Of a DNA stretch of 64,000 nt, positions 27,580 through 37,632 are shown one piece after another. The notes below the pieces were generated by a model, which saw only the letters and a program-made list of their open reading frames with translations, was not told where the DNA came from and did not search any database. Origin of the DNA: Chryseobacterium capnotolerans (lineage in GTDB: Bacteria; Bacteroidota; Bacteroidia; Flavobacteriales; Weeksellaceae); NCBI RefSeq assembly GCF_021278965.1, contig NZ_CP065589.1, positions 2,237,001 through 2,301,000 of the forward strand, in the 5' to 3' direction. The position numbers and the translations under genes are program-made. Numbering within the stretch: position 1 is the first letter of the stretch; each line of letters starts with the position of its first letter.

Positions 27580-28947
27580 TTAAGGTGTTATTTCAAATCT
27601 TACGTTAGTAATACCATTTTGACTAAAGACTTGTGAATAATGATCTGCCAGTTCTTGGCTATTTGTGTGATATATAACTTCATCAAAAGCATTAGAATAT
27701 TTTTTTGCTTGGTCAAGCATTTTGTTTTGTTCAGCTATTGCCCAAGGTTTAGTATCCAAAGGATTTCTTAAAGACTTGTTCCAATCTTCTACAAATTTAG
27801 CCTCAATAGCTACATTTTTCCCATTAATAACAGCAACATTATCAGCAACACCGTTTACTAATTGCCCATCAACTATCGCAGTATATTGTCTTGAATTAAA
27901 ATTTGCAGCTCCCCCATATAAATCTTGAATATCATCTTCGTATTGCTGTGCTTTATCTATAGCTCTATATCTACCATTATGTACCAAAATCCCATCCTCA
28001 GTAACATAATAGTTCTCATTATCCTCAATATCAAAATTATAAACTTTTTCGTAATGAGGCAAGACTTCTATGCTGATCACTGTTGTATAATCTCCACCTT
28101 TCAAATGTAACAAGTCTCCTGCTTTCAGACTTCCGGCTTCTATCCATTCATCATTACAGAAAAAGCGGTGTTCAGGAGTAACACGTACGAATTCTCCAGT
28201 GGGTAGCTCCAAAGAAAGCATTTGCTGGGTAAACCTTTCATGCTTTGTAAGGATAGGTTTATATTCCTGCTGTTTAGTAGTTTCGTTATAGGTTAAGACA
28301 AGATCATCTTCATAAAGGTCTTCAATATTCTGCATTCCATTCGGTGTATGAACTTTTGTTCCTGCAGGAAAACAAACCAGTGTTGCTCCTTTTGCTGCAA
28401 AAATTCCCAATACAAGACTTACTCCACTGTCTTTTAATTTTTCAAGGACATCTTTATCACTGCTCCAGATACTGTACTGGTCGTAATAAGCTCCTCCAAT
28501 TCCCAGTCCACGCATGGTCTTACAGAATAATGATGCATTTTTAAACCCTTTAAAAGTAAACTGTTCTATTAATTCTTTTCGTGCTGTATTGGCAAACTGG
28601 CGACCAAATTCACGACCAAAAGTAGTCATTGTTTGTCGTAATCCTGTTGCTCCTGCGGCCGAAGTTGCTCCGGCAGCTCCGCCTACCATACCTACAGCTC
28701 CTCGCCCGGCAAGAAATCCAAAAGCAAAGTTGGCAACATGTCCCAGGTTGTTAAGGGCAGCACTTCCCCACGCTTCCCAAACGGTTTCTTTGGCTGTTAT
28801 GGTTCCACCTTCTGCCGGACAAACCATAATGGATGAAAGAGTAAGTGTTTTATGATCCTGTATAGCAAATTTTTGAGAGGTATTGGTCCAGACTCTTTGG
28901 GAAGCTGCGGCTTTACATTTTATGAGTCCAATAGCAGATGGAACCAC
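27580..28947 (-). CDS. Decapitated Hint-toxin effector copy with a restriction-fold nuclease tail
   Basis: 455 aa from a GTG at 28947. Residues 8 to about 325 are nearly identical to the effector at 29801-31477 (linker, then the Hint domain: CFPAGTKVHTPNGMQNIE, TPEHRFFCNDEW, ending VHNG). The N-terminal PAAR-like part is missing and a small inverted-repeat element lies just before the break. The tail (NGVADNVAVINGKNVAIEAK, then QAKKYSNAFDEVIYHTNS) has the E-A-K core of Tox-REase domains. Without the PAAR-like head it should not be loaded on a spike. It is either a displaced copy or a store of sequence for recombination with the intact one. Confidence 0.8.
   Translation of the reverse strand: MVPSAIGLIKCKAAASQRVWTNTSQKFAIQDHKTLTLSSIMVCPAEGGTITAKETVWEAWGSAALNNLGHVANFAFGFLAGRGAVGMVGGAAGATSAAGATGLRQTMTTFGREFGRQFANTARKELIEQFTFKGFKNASLFCKTMRGLGIGGAYYDQYSIWSSDKDVLEKLKDSGVSLVLGIFAAKGATLVCFPAGTKVHTPNGMQNIEDLYEDDLVLTYNETTKQQEYKPILTKHERFTQQMLSLELPTGEFVRVTPEHRFFCNDEWIEAGSLKAGDLLHLKGGDYTTVISIEVLPHYEKVYNFDIEDNENYYVTEDGILVHNGRYRAIDKAQQYEDDIQDLYGGAANFNSRQYTAIVDGQLVNGVADNVAVINGKNVAIEAKFVEDWNKSLRNPLDTKPWAIAEQNKMLDQAKKYSNAFDEVIYHTNSQELADHYSQVFSQNGITNVRFEITP
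27981..28937 (-). repeat. Long repeat, copy B (pairs with 30241-31197)
   Basis: About 950 bases with only scattered differences from 30241-31197, covering the linker and the Hint domain of both effector genes. It ends inside the Hint tail on one side and at the codons for AIGLIKCKAA on the other. Confidence 0.9.
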
Positions 28948-28952
28948 AATGA

Positions 28953-29060
28953 AAAAGAGGTTGTCTCAAAAGGTAAACTAACGCTCTGAAAATCTCCTAA
29001 ACAACAAAAGTTGTCAGACAGGAGTTCGAGAGAGGGGGTACTTTTGAGACAGCCTCTTTT
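28953..29060. mobile_element. Short inverted-repeat element (MITE-like or IS remnant)
   Basis: AAAAGAGGTTGTCTCAAAAG at 28953 and CTTTTGAGACAGCCTCTTTT at the other end are inverted with one mismatch; the 60-odd bases between are non-coding. The terminal sequence resembles ends of IS elements with 'GAGGCTGTCTCAAAA' tips, from memory. It lies precisely where the second effector copy loses its 5' part. No clear target duplication is seen. It could also act as a terminator after the SUKH immunity gene. Confidence 0.6.
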
Positions 29061-29132
29061 ATTTTGTTATTTCCCCCAATATTTCTCCAACTTTATTGGA
29101 TTTTATATTACTAAAAAAAATGAGCAGGCATT

Positions 29133-29801
29133 TTAAAGTTCATCATAACCAAAATTAACTTGAACCCAAGCATCAAAATATGACCAAAAATTAATATTAT
29201 AAGTTGGCTGCTCATCTTTCCACCAAACTAAATACTCAAAATCAGTTCCATTGTAATAGACACAAATATATCCACCTGCACCATTGTGGAATACATAATA
29301 AGTTTTTGATAAATCAATTTCTAAATTCTTAATTTCTGGTAGGATTCCCCATTCGAACTCATCTAAATATTTTATATCATCTAAAGCAACGAAACCAAGT
29401 CCTCCATTTATAGAATCATTCCAACCATTGTGGATTTGTTTATAAAAGTCTGCAATTTCAGATGGTAGTTTTATCAAAAACTCACTGGTTGTTGTAGGTA
29501 ACTCTCCTTGATAAGTAATAATATCACCGTTACTTTCAAAAATATAAATCATTTTTATTTGCCCATCATCATCAACTATATATGCATCAATTAGGTCTTG
29601 TGTAATGATTCTAAAAATTTTAGGTAATTTATCTGCAAAAGGCCGCCAATAATTATGAATTATTTTTAGTTTATCATTAGAATTATTTGTGTTAAGAATT
29701 TCTTGCCAATTCTTAGGTAGAATATTGTATTGTTTGCTCTCTGCATTTAAAAAAACAGCATTTTTTAAATTATTATCATTGAAAATTTCTTGAATATTCA
29801 T
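29133..29801 (-). CDS. SMI1/KNR4 (SUKH) family immunity protein
   Basis: 222 aa. The central and C-terminal part has the SUKH pattern: LPSEIADFYKQIHNGWNDS, GGLGFVALDDI and an aromatic strand region (YYVFHNGAGGYICVYYNGTD). SUKH proteins are the standard antidotes of nuclease toxins, which matches the HNH-like tail next door. The ATG overlaps the toxin stop by one base, so they are translated together. Confidence 0.85.
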   Translation of the reverse strand: MNIQEIFNDNNLKNAVFLNAESKQYNILPKNWQEILNTNNSNDKLKIIHNYWRPFADKLPKIFRIITQDLIDAYIVDDDGQIKMIYIFESNGDIITYQGELPTTTSEFLIKLPSEIADFYKQIHNGWNDSINGGLGFVALDDIKYLDEFEWGILPEIKNLEIDLSKTYYVFHNGAGGYICVYYNGTDFEYLVWWKDEQPTYNINFWSYFDAWVQVNFGYDEL

Positions 29802-31477
29802 TATTTATCCTTTAAAAAGTTATTGATTTGTTCTTGTATAGTAGTTCGCATTTCTTCTGCTTTTTTCATCATTTCCTGTCTGAAGTTTTCATCAACCTTA
29901 ATACCTTCTTTTTTGTATTCTGTCCATTCCTCGTATGATTTACTTCCTTTAGATGTATTTGCAGTTTCACTTAAGCCTTTAAAATTCCCTTTGTTGTTTA
30001 ATACTGTAATTTGTTGCTCCTTTGTTAATTTTCCGAAGCCATCCATTCTACTTATTTCATCCATTGAAACAATGTGATCAGCATGTAAACTTTTATCAAT
30101 TGTTAGCCCTGGTAAAGCAGGGTCTGCCATCGGAAGTGTTACTCCTTCATTTACATGTTTTTGTATTGGTCGACTAGGAGTTTTTTTTTCTTAATGCATC
30201 ATATTCTGCTTGAGTAATTTGTCTCTCACCATACCCATTATGCACCAGAATTCCATCTTCGGTTACATAATAGTTTTCATTATCCTCAATATCAAAATTA
30301 TAAACTTTTTCGTAATGTGGCAAGACTTCTATGCTGATCACTGTTGTATAATCTCCACCTTTCAAATGTAACAAGTCTCCTGCTTTCAGACTTCCGGCTT
30401 CTATCCATTCATCATTACAGAAAAAGCGGTGTTCAGGAGTAACACGTACGAATTCTCCGGTGGGTAGCTCCAAAGAAAGCATTTGCTGGGTAAACCTTTC
30501 ATGCTTTGTAAGGATAGGTTTATATTCCTGCTGTTTAGTAGTTTCGTTATAGGTTAAGACAAGATCATCTTCATAAAGGTCTTCAATATTCTGCATTCCA
30601 TTCGGTGTATGAACTTTTGTTCCTGCAGGAAAACAAACCAGTGTAGCTCCTTTTGCTGCAAAAATTCCCAATACAAGACTTACTCCACTGTCTTTCAGTT
30701 TTTCAAGAACATCTTTATCACTGCTCCAGATACTGTACTGGTCGTAATAAGCTCCTCCAATTCCCAGTCCACGCATGGTCTTACAGAATAATGATGCATT
30801 TTTAAACCCTTTAAAAGTGAACTGTTCTATTAATTCTTTTCGTGCTGTATTGGCAAACTGGCGACCAAATTCACGACCAAAAGTAGTCACTGTTTGTCGT
30901 AATCCTGTTGCTCCTGCGGCAGAAGTTGCACCTGCGGCTCCCCTACCATCCCAACTGCTCCTCGCCCGGCAAGAAATCCAAAAGCAAAGTTGGCAACATG
31001 TCCCAGGTTGGTAAGAGCAGCACTTCCCCACGCTTCCCAAACGGTTTCTTTGGCTGTTATGGTTCCACCTTCTGCCGGACAAACCATAATGGATGAAAGA
31101 GTAAGTGTTTTATGATCCTGTATAGCAAATTTTTGAGAGGTATTGGTCCAGACTCTTTGGGAAGCTGCAGCTTTACATTTTATGAGGCCTATTGCAACTG
31201 CAGCTAAAATAGCGGCAGCAATAATGGCAGCAACCAACCAGCCTGGTCCAGGAATCATGGCGCAAATCCCCACAGCAATTCCAGCTACGGCTCCTGCCAT
31301 AAAAGCAACACTTCCAAGGCAGACAAAGTTATTACCTTTCAGGGTATCCAGTTCTGTAGCAGCTTTATCTCCACTGAAGGTTACAAAATCCTGACTGGTT
31401 ACCTTCATTTGCTTCGGGGCTACTCCTTTATCACAGACCAGATAATGTTTTTCGGTAAGATATTGTTCATCTTCCAT
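29801..31477 (-). CDS. PAAR-like/Hint/HNH-type effector toxin (two frameshifts)
   Basis: Three frames join into about 560 aa. N-terminus (31477): DUF4280-like PAAR-type head (HYLVCDKGVAPKQMKVTS, then hydrophobic AIIAAAILAAVAIGLIK). Restoring one C near 30940-30943 leads into the Hint domain (CFPAGTKVHTPNG ... TPEHRF ... VHNG), which probably releases the tail by self-cleavage. Dropping one T from 30181-30189 leads into the toxin tail: KTPSRPIQKHVNEG, LHADHIVSMDEI, LNNKGNFKGLSETANTSKGS, an HNH-type nuclease pattern. The head would cap a VgrG spike for type VI-type delivery. It lies 5 bases after the upstream gene and is followed by SUKH immunity. Confidence 0.8.
30241..31197 (-). repeat. Long repeat, copy A (pairs with 27981-28937)
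   Basis: Linker and Hint region of the complete effector, nearly identical to the second copy 2.26 kb away. The high identity suggests a recent duplication or gene conversion. Confidence 0.9.
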
Positions 31478-31481
31478 AATG

Positions 31482-32288
31482 TTACAATTCTAAATGAGTA
31501 TCCATATAACAATGATAATAGAAAAATTCACCCAGTTTCTCAGTAATGGTAAAATCAGATTTTAACAATATCCGGTTATCATACAGGTATTTTCCTTTTA
31601 CTTGATATTCGGGATGCATAAAATTGTCTTTTGCAAATTCCCGTAACCTTCGGATCATTTTTTCATCACGAATCATCTTTCCTTCTGCATCCCATTCATC
31701 GAAACCCTGTTCCGTCTGTCTTTCCGATACGGAAAGATTAATAGGGATTACAATGCCAGCACCAAACCGGTCCATATCTTCTCTTTTAAGATAGCTTTTA
31801 GACCCTTCCTGCATGGGCTCTTTTCCAAAAATATAGAAGAACTGATAGATAAAATGGATGTAACGAATACTTTTTATTTCCATTTCTTCATTCGTCAGTT
31901 CATATTCTTTAGCCCGTATAATTTCATAAGCTTCAATAGGATGAGCGTTCGTGAGCCATTCTTTTACACCTTTCCATTTTTCACGGATCATATCCCCGTT
32001 ATAGATTTTGGCAATTTCTCCTTTTTTATTGATCCCAACTTCCAGAGTACTGTAGATACTGCAAACTTTATTGGTCATTTCAGTAATCTGAACAATTAAT
32101 GGATCTTCATACATTTCTAAGGCATAATCTGTCTCTGTGATTTCAAAAATGTGATAATCTTCATCGGGATCTTTTCCTTTATAAATTACTGATGTTTTGA
32201 TATTGATCTTATAATTGCTGTCCAGACTGTGTACTTTGGTTTTTCCGGTAATAGCAGTATTGTAGAGGTATTCTTTTCCAATCTCCAT
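31482..32288 (-). CDS. Unknown protein between VgrG and effector, possible effector adaptor
   Basis: 268 aa, soluble and charged, not recognised. The first third is beta-rich (KEYLYNTAITGKTKVHSLDS, TSVIYKGKDPDEDYHIFEIT), the middle helical (REKWKGVKEWLTNAHPIEAY, IRYIHFIYQFFYIFG). It is wedged between vgrG (5-base gap) and the effector (5-base gap). In other type VI loci this slot holds adaptors that load the effector on VgrG. That role is inference from position; no known adaptor family (DUF1795, DUF2169, DUF4123) is visible. Confidence 0.7.
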   Translation of the reverse strand: MEIGKEYLYNTAITGKTKVHSLDSNYKINIKTSVIYKGKDPDEDYHIFEITETDYALEMYEDPLIVQITEMTNKVCSIYSTLEVGINKKGEIAKIYNGDMIREKWKGVKEWLTNAHPIEAYEIIRAKEYELTNEEMEIKSIRYIHFIYQFFYIFGKEPMQEGSKSYLKREDMDRFGAGIVIPINLSVSERQTEQGFDEWDAEGKMIRDEKMIRRLREFAKDNFMHPEYQVKGKYLYDNRILLKSDFTITEKLGEFFYYHCYMDTHLEL

Positions 32289-32292
32289 TCTT

Positions 32293-34421
32293 CTACTTAT
32301 TAATATTTACTTTTTTACTGTTAACTTGTACTTCATCCCCTCCTGTCATCACTACATTTTTACCCCCTATTTTAGTACTGTCTTTTCCTGAAAGATCCAG
32401 ACTTTCTTTGGCATCTACCTTTATTTCTTTTCCATTGATGGTAATTTTTCCCTCTTTATCAATAATCACAGTACTGGCTCCCACCACAATTTTAAATTCT
32501 GTATTGGCCGTAAGAGATACTTTCCCGGTTTTATCCATCTGAAGAACCGAAGCATCAGCTACGTTAATCATATTGGTATTTCCTGCTCTTACGGTGTTAT
32601 CATTCCCTACGTTGACTTCTTTATTTTTATTGGCGTTTGTGGTTGCATTTCCTGCTCCATCAAAGAACATATTAGCCCCACCCTGGTCTTTAAGATTCAT
32701 AGATCCGGCACCATTGTCATACTTCAGTTCAGCACCACTTCGGCCGCTGAAACTCATAACATTGTTACCAGTACCACCACCCGCTCCAATTCCGCCATGA
32801 TACATTCCGCCCATTACAAAAGGACGGTCCGGATGAAGATGTACAAAGTTGACAATAACCTGATCTCCTACTTCAGGAATAGACATAAAGCCACGATTCT
32901 TCCCAACTTTATCACTGCTTCCGGCATCTGGAGACATTACACGAATAAACTCGGTAGTGTCCTGCCCATTCTGCCAGTCAAGCTGAACCTGTACACGGCC
33001 TTGATTATCAGGATCGGTATTGGAAATTACTTTTCCAAATTGTGGTTCTGCTACAGGAACTGTAAATTCCGGTCTTGGAATATATCCGGTATCGGAAGCT
33101 ATCGCCTGAAAAGATCCGTCATAATACCCGCGGGCGTCCACTTCATGGGTTACCTCTATGAGCATTAATTTTGTAAAATAAGAAGTATCGTTGGTATCTG
33201 TTTTACGCATTTGAATGTCTGCAATACATCCCGGATATAGAAACGGGACTGTGGTATTTCCGGAAGTAATAAAAACCTGTGAAGCATTGCTTCCTGCTGT
33301 TCCTTTTGAGAAGCATCAATATCCATAAAGGATGAAGCTTTGATGGGAGCTACTCTTAAAGATGGGGTTTGAAAGGTTTTTTCAGAGATTTCGTATGCAC
33401 GTTTTGCAATATCTGAAGTATGATTAATTTTTGAGCTTCCGCCTTTAAACTTTTCGTTTTTACTGCTGTTATACCCATAAAACGAAGGATTTACATGCTG
33501 AGCTTTCATTTTAATTTTAATATCAGTCAGGTTACTACCATAGGTCAGCAATACAGGTTTTTCCTGTGGTGGAAGCTGTCCGAAATGTAAAACTTCTCCA
33601 TCGTAGAAAAATTGTTCTCCATACGCTTCCGCCATTCTTGCCAAATAGTTATAGTGTGTTTCTCCATATTGAGAGCTGTAAGATACATTGCCATGGCGGG
33701 CATCTACCCTGAAATCAAATTTTCCCTGTCCTAACCCTTCTTTAATGACATCATTGGCGATACTGTTTAAACTGATAGGTTTTGCCCCTCCAAAACTTTG
33801 AATGTGAGGTGCTGCATCTAACAAGATCGTTGGACTGAAACCTGACAAAACAAGATTGCCAAGACTGCCTTTTTCCTGACTGAATCCAACTTCCGTGACA
33901 ACTCCTACAAAGTTTCGTTCGGCTCCGCCTTCAACATCTTTATATTTGAAAACAATCGTAATTCTTTTTCCCAGAAAATTCTGCACTTCTTCAAGGTTAT
34001 GATTTTCTGCACTTCCTAAAGTATCGTGGGCAAGAATAAGCTCAAACTCATGATGCTTAGTAGCACTTTGAGTAAGTTTAAAGTGTTTGAAATATTTGAT
34101 GGGTTTGCCTTCCACATGGATATCAAGCTTTACAACGCGGTTGATTCCTGCGATAGCACTTTCCGGAATGCTGTCTGCATTAAATATTTTGGAAGTAGGT
34201 TGTTTTGTCCAAAGCTTTTCTTTAATAATGGAGGGTTCATTGGGTAATAATGGCTGATTCAGGAATTGCTTTCCTGTATTCACCACATTGGCTGCATTAT
34301 TTACTTTTGAAGCAGCTTTCTTTACTTCTTTGATCTTTTTATTGTCTTGGATTTTGTTTACAAACCCTGTCTTGTCTGAATCTATTTCCGGCTTGGGAAG
34401 ATTATTCTGTTCCTGAAACAT
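32293..34421 (-). CDS. vgrG: VgrG-type spike protein (frameshift)
   Basis: Two pieces, 34421-33165 and 33210-32293, join if GGG at 33230-33232 is GGGG (RFYIRGCIADIQMRKTDTND), giving about 709 aa. The first part has the gp27-like domains (GFSPTILLDAAPHIQSFGG, ARMAEAYGEQFFYDGEVL). The second part has the gp5 OB fold (GKVISNTDPDNQGRVQVQLD, IPEVGDQVIVNFVHLHPDRP, GGMYHGG) and a C-terminal beta-helix needle with 'NANKNKEVNVGNDN' and KITINGKEIKVDAKESLDLS. It is the cell-puncturing tip in type VI secretion. No sheath, tube or baseplate genes are in the window. Confidence 0.88.
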
Positions 34422-34852
34422 GACATCTTTTTTTTTGGTGTATGACTTAATTGGATATTCTACCTTTGTAGGTGAGACCCTTTAACTCAAAGAACCAATC
34501 GGCAGCTTGAAACGGCCTCTTGAACAAGCTTTTTTAATGATTGATCCGAGATGGGTGCAATTGGAATTTTCAGAAAATAATTCCAAATTTAAGTACCTGG
34601 AAGCACTTTTTTACAGGATTGATTTTTATATTTTTTCATAAGTTTTTCAGTGATTTTGGTAGAGCCAATATATCACCTTAAATATTCACCACAAAATGAA
34701 TTGCCTATTATTTGAAAAATTGTAGTAGAACTACGACATTGAATTTTGCAATGTCTTTTCAGCAGGGCTTCCCAATGACTCCCGAATAAAAAAAAATCCA
34801 CGTTACCATCAGATTATCAGTAACATGGATGTTAAATTTTAGTTAAAACTCT
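34422..34852. other. Intergenic region upstream of vgrG
   Basis: 431 bases without a gene. Besides the terminator at 34796-34830 nothing distinct is seen; it should contain the vgrG promoter. Confidence 0.45.
34796..34830 (-). terminator. Terminator of the MarR gene
   Basis: ATCCATGTTAC and its complement with one mismatch around a 13-base loop, followed on the minus strand by nine T. Confidence 0.75.
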
Positions 34853-35350
34853 TTATAAAAAGTTAATCTTTACTTTAAATTTTTTAAGCTGCAACGCTCT
34901 CTGATAAAAAGACTGATTGGCAATTTTTTCTTCTGCTTCATTAATAGCGGCCAGCAAGTTATTCTGATTATCAGAAATGTCTCCTAATATTTGTGACATC
35001 AGTTCCCATACCGGTTTCATCTTTTCAATAAGCTCTTTTCCTTTGGAAGTAAGATTAAATAATCTTTTACGTTCATCCTGCTTGTCTTTTTTCCATACTA
35101 TCAACTCCTGCTTTTCCAATTCTTTGAGAAGTGTAATAGTGGATGGATGAGTATATCCTATTTCATTGGCAATCTCTACAACACTGGCCAGTTCCTTTTG
35201 GTAAATAGTATAAATGACGGGAAACCATTTGAGTTCGAAATCAATCCCAAAGGCTTTATAGATGAGTGCTCCATCTTTTCTCAGCTGTTCACTGAGGCGA
35301 TGGAGTCTTGTAGATATCGCTAGAATTCCTGCTTCGTTGATAACATTCAT
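34853..35350 (-). CDS. MarR family transcriptional regulator
   Basis: 165 aa. Winged helix in the middle: VVEIANEIGYTHPSTITLLK (about 57-76), then ELEKQELIVWKKDKQDERKR, the usual wing with 'D.R..' motif. The flanking helices mediate dimers. It is the second gene after a GNAT acetyltransferase (44-base gap); MarR-GNAT pairs are common in Bacteroidota. Ligand unknown. Confidence 0.9.
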   Translation of the reverse strand: MNVINEAGILAISTRLHRLSEQLRKDGALIYKAFGIDFELKWFPVIYTIYQKELASVVEIANEIGYTHPSTITLLKELEKQELIVWKKDKQDERKRLFNLTSKGKELIEKMKPVWELMSQILGDISDNQNNLLAAINEAEEKIANQSFYQRALQLKKFKVKINFL

Positions 35351-35393
35351 ATTCAGTCAATGTGTAGGTGATAAAAAATATCGTCAGCACTCA

Positions 35394-35840
35394 TTAATGG
35401 AAAACGCTCCGGAAGGTTTTCTTTTTTATCTTCTCAAAATTATTTCTTTCATAAAAACGCTGAGCCGCTTTCAATACTGTGATGGTTCCCAAATATAGGT
35501 CATCAATCCCGTTGTCACGACAAAAAGCAATTAAGACTTCCAATAAAATTTGAGCAATATTCAATTCTCTGCCTCTGAAATCTTTTTTTACAAACATCTT
35601 TCTTATCGCTCCTGCTCTTTCATCAAATTTTACCAAGGCGATAGAACCTACCAATTCTCCGTCTATAAAAGCACCCCAAAAGTTTCCCCCAGCCTCATGA
35701 TAGAAACTTTCAATCTGCTTCAAATCAGGTTGATCGTCAACTGTAATGGAAATATTAAACTCTTTTTGCTGAATAGTCAGAATCAGATCAATAAGTTGTT
35801 CCGAGTAAGCATTTCCTATGGGTTGAATCTGCAATTTCAT
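35394..35840 (-). CDS. GNAT family N-acetyltransferase
   Basis: 148 aa. Acetyl-CoA site: MFVKKDFRGRELNIAQILLE (motif A, with R-G-R-x-L in place of Q/R-x-x-G-x-G/A), preceded by FWGAFIDGELVGSIALVKFD and followed by LYLGTITVLKAAQRFYERNNF (motif B). Substrate unknown. It is upstream of the MarR gene on the same strand. Confidence 0.88.
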   Translation of the reverse strand: MKLQIQPIGNAYSEQLIDLILTIQQKEFNISITVDDQPDLKQIESFYHEAGGNFWGAFIDGELVGSIALVKFDERAGAIRKMFVKKDFRGRELNIAQILLEVLIAFCRDNGIDDLYLGTITVLKAAQRFYERNNFEKIKKKTFRSVFH

Positions 35841-36304
35841 AGTGTTTGATTTTTAAAGTATAAAACTACGTAGTTAAATACATATATACAAATGGAAATT
35901 TATTTTTATAAGAAATTAAAGAGAGCTGTAGGATGGATATTGTATTTGTGTTATTATACGCTGAAGGTTGAAGAAACCAAGTCATCACAAATAACAAAAT
36001 ACTTTTGTTACTCAAACTCTATATCTATTAATTTATAAGCTTATTTAAAATAAATTTTCAGTAAAAATACATCAAAGATTAATAACAGGTAAAACGATTG
36101 TAAATAAAGGCTTTACAATCGTTTTTGATTTTTTGGTAATGATGTAAAAAGCAGAAAAAAGCGAGGTTAGGCAAAAGTAAGGTTACTAAAACGTTACTTT
36201 TAAATATTCGAAACAATCGATATAAAACACTGTATTTCAGCTTTCTGCATATTTTTTCATATTGTTCCGTAGCTCACATAGGTTTAATTTTATCATTAAG
36301 AATT
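35841..36304. other. Intergenic region at the left edge of the mobile island
   Basis: 464 bases without a gene. It holds the terminator at 36091-36126 and presumably the left attachment site, which I could not identify. Confidence 0.5.
36091..36126. terminator. Rho-independent terminator-like hairpin
   Basis: AAAACGATTGTAAA-TAAAGG-CTTTACAATCGTTTTT, about 180 bases before the integrase gene. Confidence 0.7.
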
Positions 36305-37560
36305 GTGAGTATGGAAACGACAAAAAAATCAACGTTTAAGGTTCTTTTCTACCTTAAAAAGAATGCCCCGAAGAAGAACGGGAAAGTTACGGTTATGTGC
36401 AGAATTACCATAAACGGTAATCAGTCTGCATTCAGTACCAAGCTGGATATTTCTGCATCAAATTGGGATTTGAAGTACGGCAGGGTTTTAGGTAAAAGCC
36501 GAGAAGCCCAAGATGTGAACGGCAAGCTTGATAAAATTCGTTTGGGCATTGAGGAATGCTATTCCAAAATTCTGAAGAACGAGGGGGCTGTAAACAGTAC
36601 TAAACTTAAAAATGCCTTCCTCGGTATGGAAAGCGGAGAAATGACCTTTTTCAAGTTCTATGAACAGTTTCTTTCCGACTATGAGAAAAAGGTCAATAGC
36701 GGGCTTCGGGTAAATGGAACACGAAGTAAGTATAAAACACTATTAAGACATCTTCGCAATTTTGTACTTACAAAATACGGTTACTCCGATGTGTCTTTTA
36801 ACGACCTTACTCCTGATTTTGTACAGGACTTTGATTACTACCTACGTGATGACCAAAGCTTGACACATAACACGATTTGGCTGTATATGATTGGCTTTAC
36901 CACACTTTGCCGATTGGCAATGAGCAGAAAGCATCTTGCTTTTAATCCGTTCAGCGAGTATAAGAACACCAAAAAGGACAAAGACAGAGGTTATCTGTTG
37001 CGGAACGAGTTAGAACAGCTTGTAACGTTCAACTGCGAGAAAAAGAAAGACGAATTGGTTAAAGACCTGTTTGTTTTCAGTTGCTTTACTGGTCTTTCCT
37101 ATTCAGATATGAAAGGGCTTAGAAACAGCAATATTCAGGATTTCTTTGACAGTAACCAGTGGATTATCATACGTAGAAAAAAACAGCCACATCGTCAAAT
37201 GTTATGCTGTTGGATATTCCCAAAATGATTATCGAAAAATATGCAGGATTTTCAAAGGATGGAAAGGTATTTCCTGTTCCATCAAATACAGTCTGTAATG
37301 ATAGCCTAAAGAGAATATCACAACAGATTGAATGCCTGAAAGAAAAGAAAGTAACCTTTCATTTAGCACGCCATACGTTTGCCACGCTGTTTTTGAGCGA
37401 GGGCGTTCCGCTCGAGAGTTTGAGCAAAATGTTAGGGCATAAAAATATTGCTACCACACAAATTTACGCCAAGATACTCAACGAGAAAGTTGGTAAGGAT
37501 ATGCAAAAAGTATCGCATAAATTTAAAGGTATGGAACGCTCTTTTGTTTCGCAACTCTGA
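36305..37560 (+). CDS. Tyrosine integrase of the mobile island, IntDOT/CTn type (frameshift)
   Basis: Two pieces, 36305-37228 and 37204-37560, join if the A7 run at 37177-37183 has eight bases (RRKKTATSSNVMLLDIP), giving about 418 aa. N-terminal 'arm' domain (FYLKKNAPKKNGKVTVMCRI), SAM-like core-binding domain (about 100-200), catalytic domain with HLARH, GHKNIATTQIY (Tyr nucleophile). In the first catalytic box the sequence is CFTGLSYSDMKGL, with Ser where most integrases have Arg, as known for IntDOT-type enzymes of Bacteroidota conjugative elements. It should integrate and excise the island. Confidence 0.88.
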
Positions 37561-37632
37561 AATCTATAAAGTAACCAAGGAAAGTCAATGATATAAGCAT
37601 TGGCTTTTTTTGTACTTTAGCTATTAGAAAAA

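Noticed and set aside
35841..36304. Direct repeat marking the island ends (compared with 55386-55673)
   Set aside because: Only short words such as GGTTAC/CGTTAC recur; nothing long or exact enough to call an attachment site.
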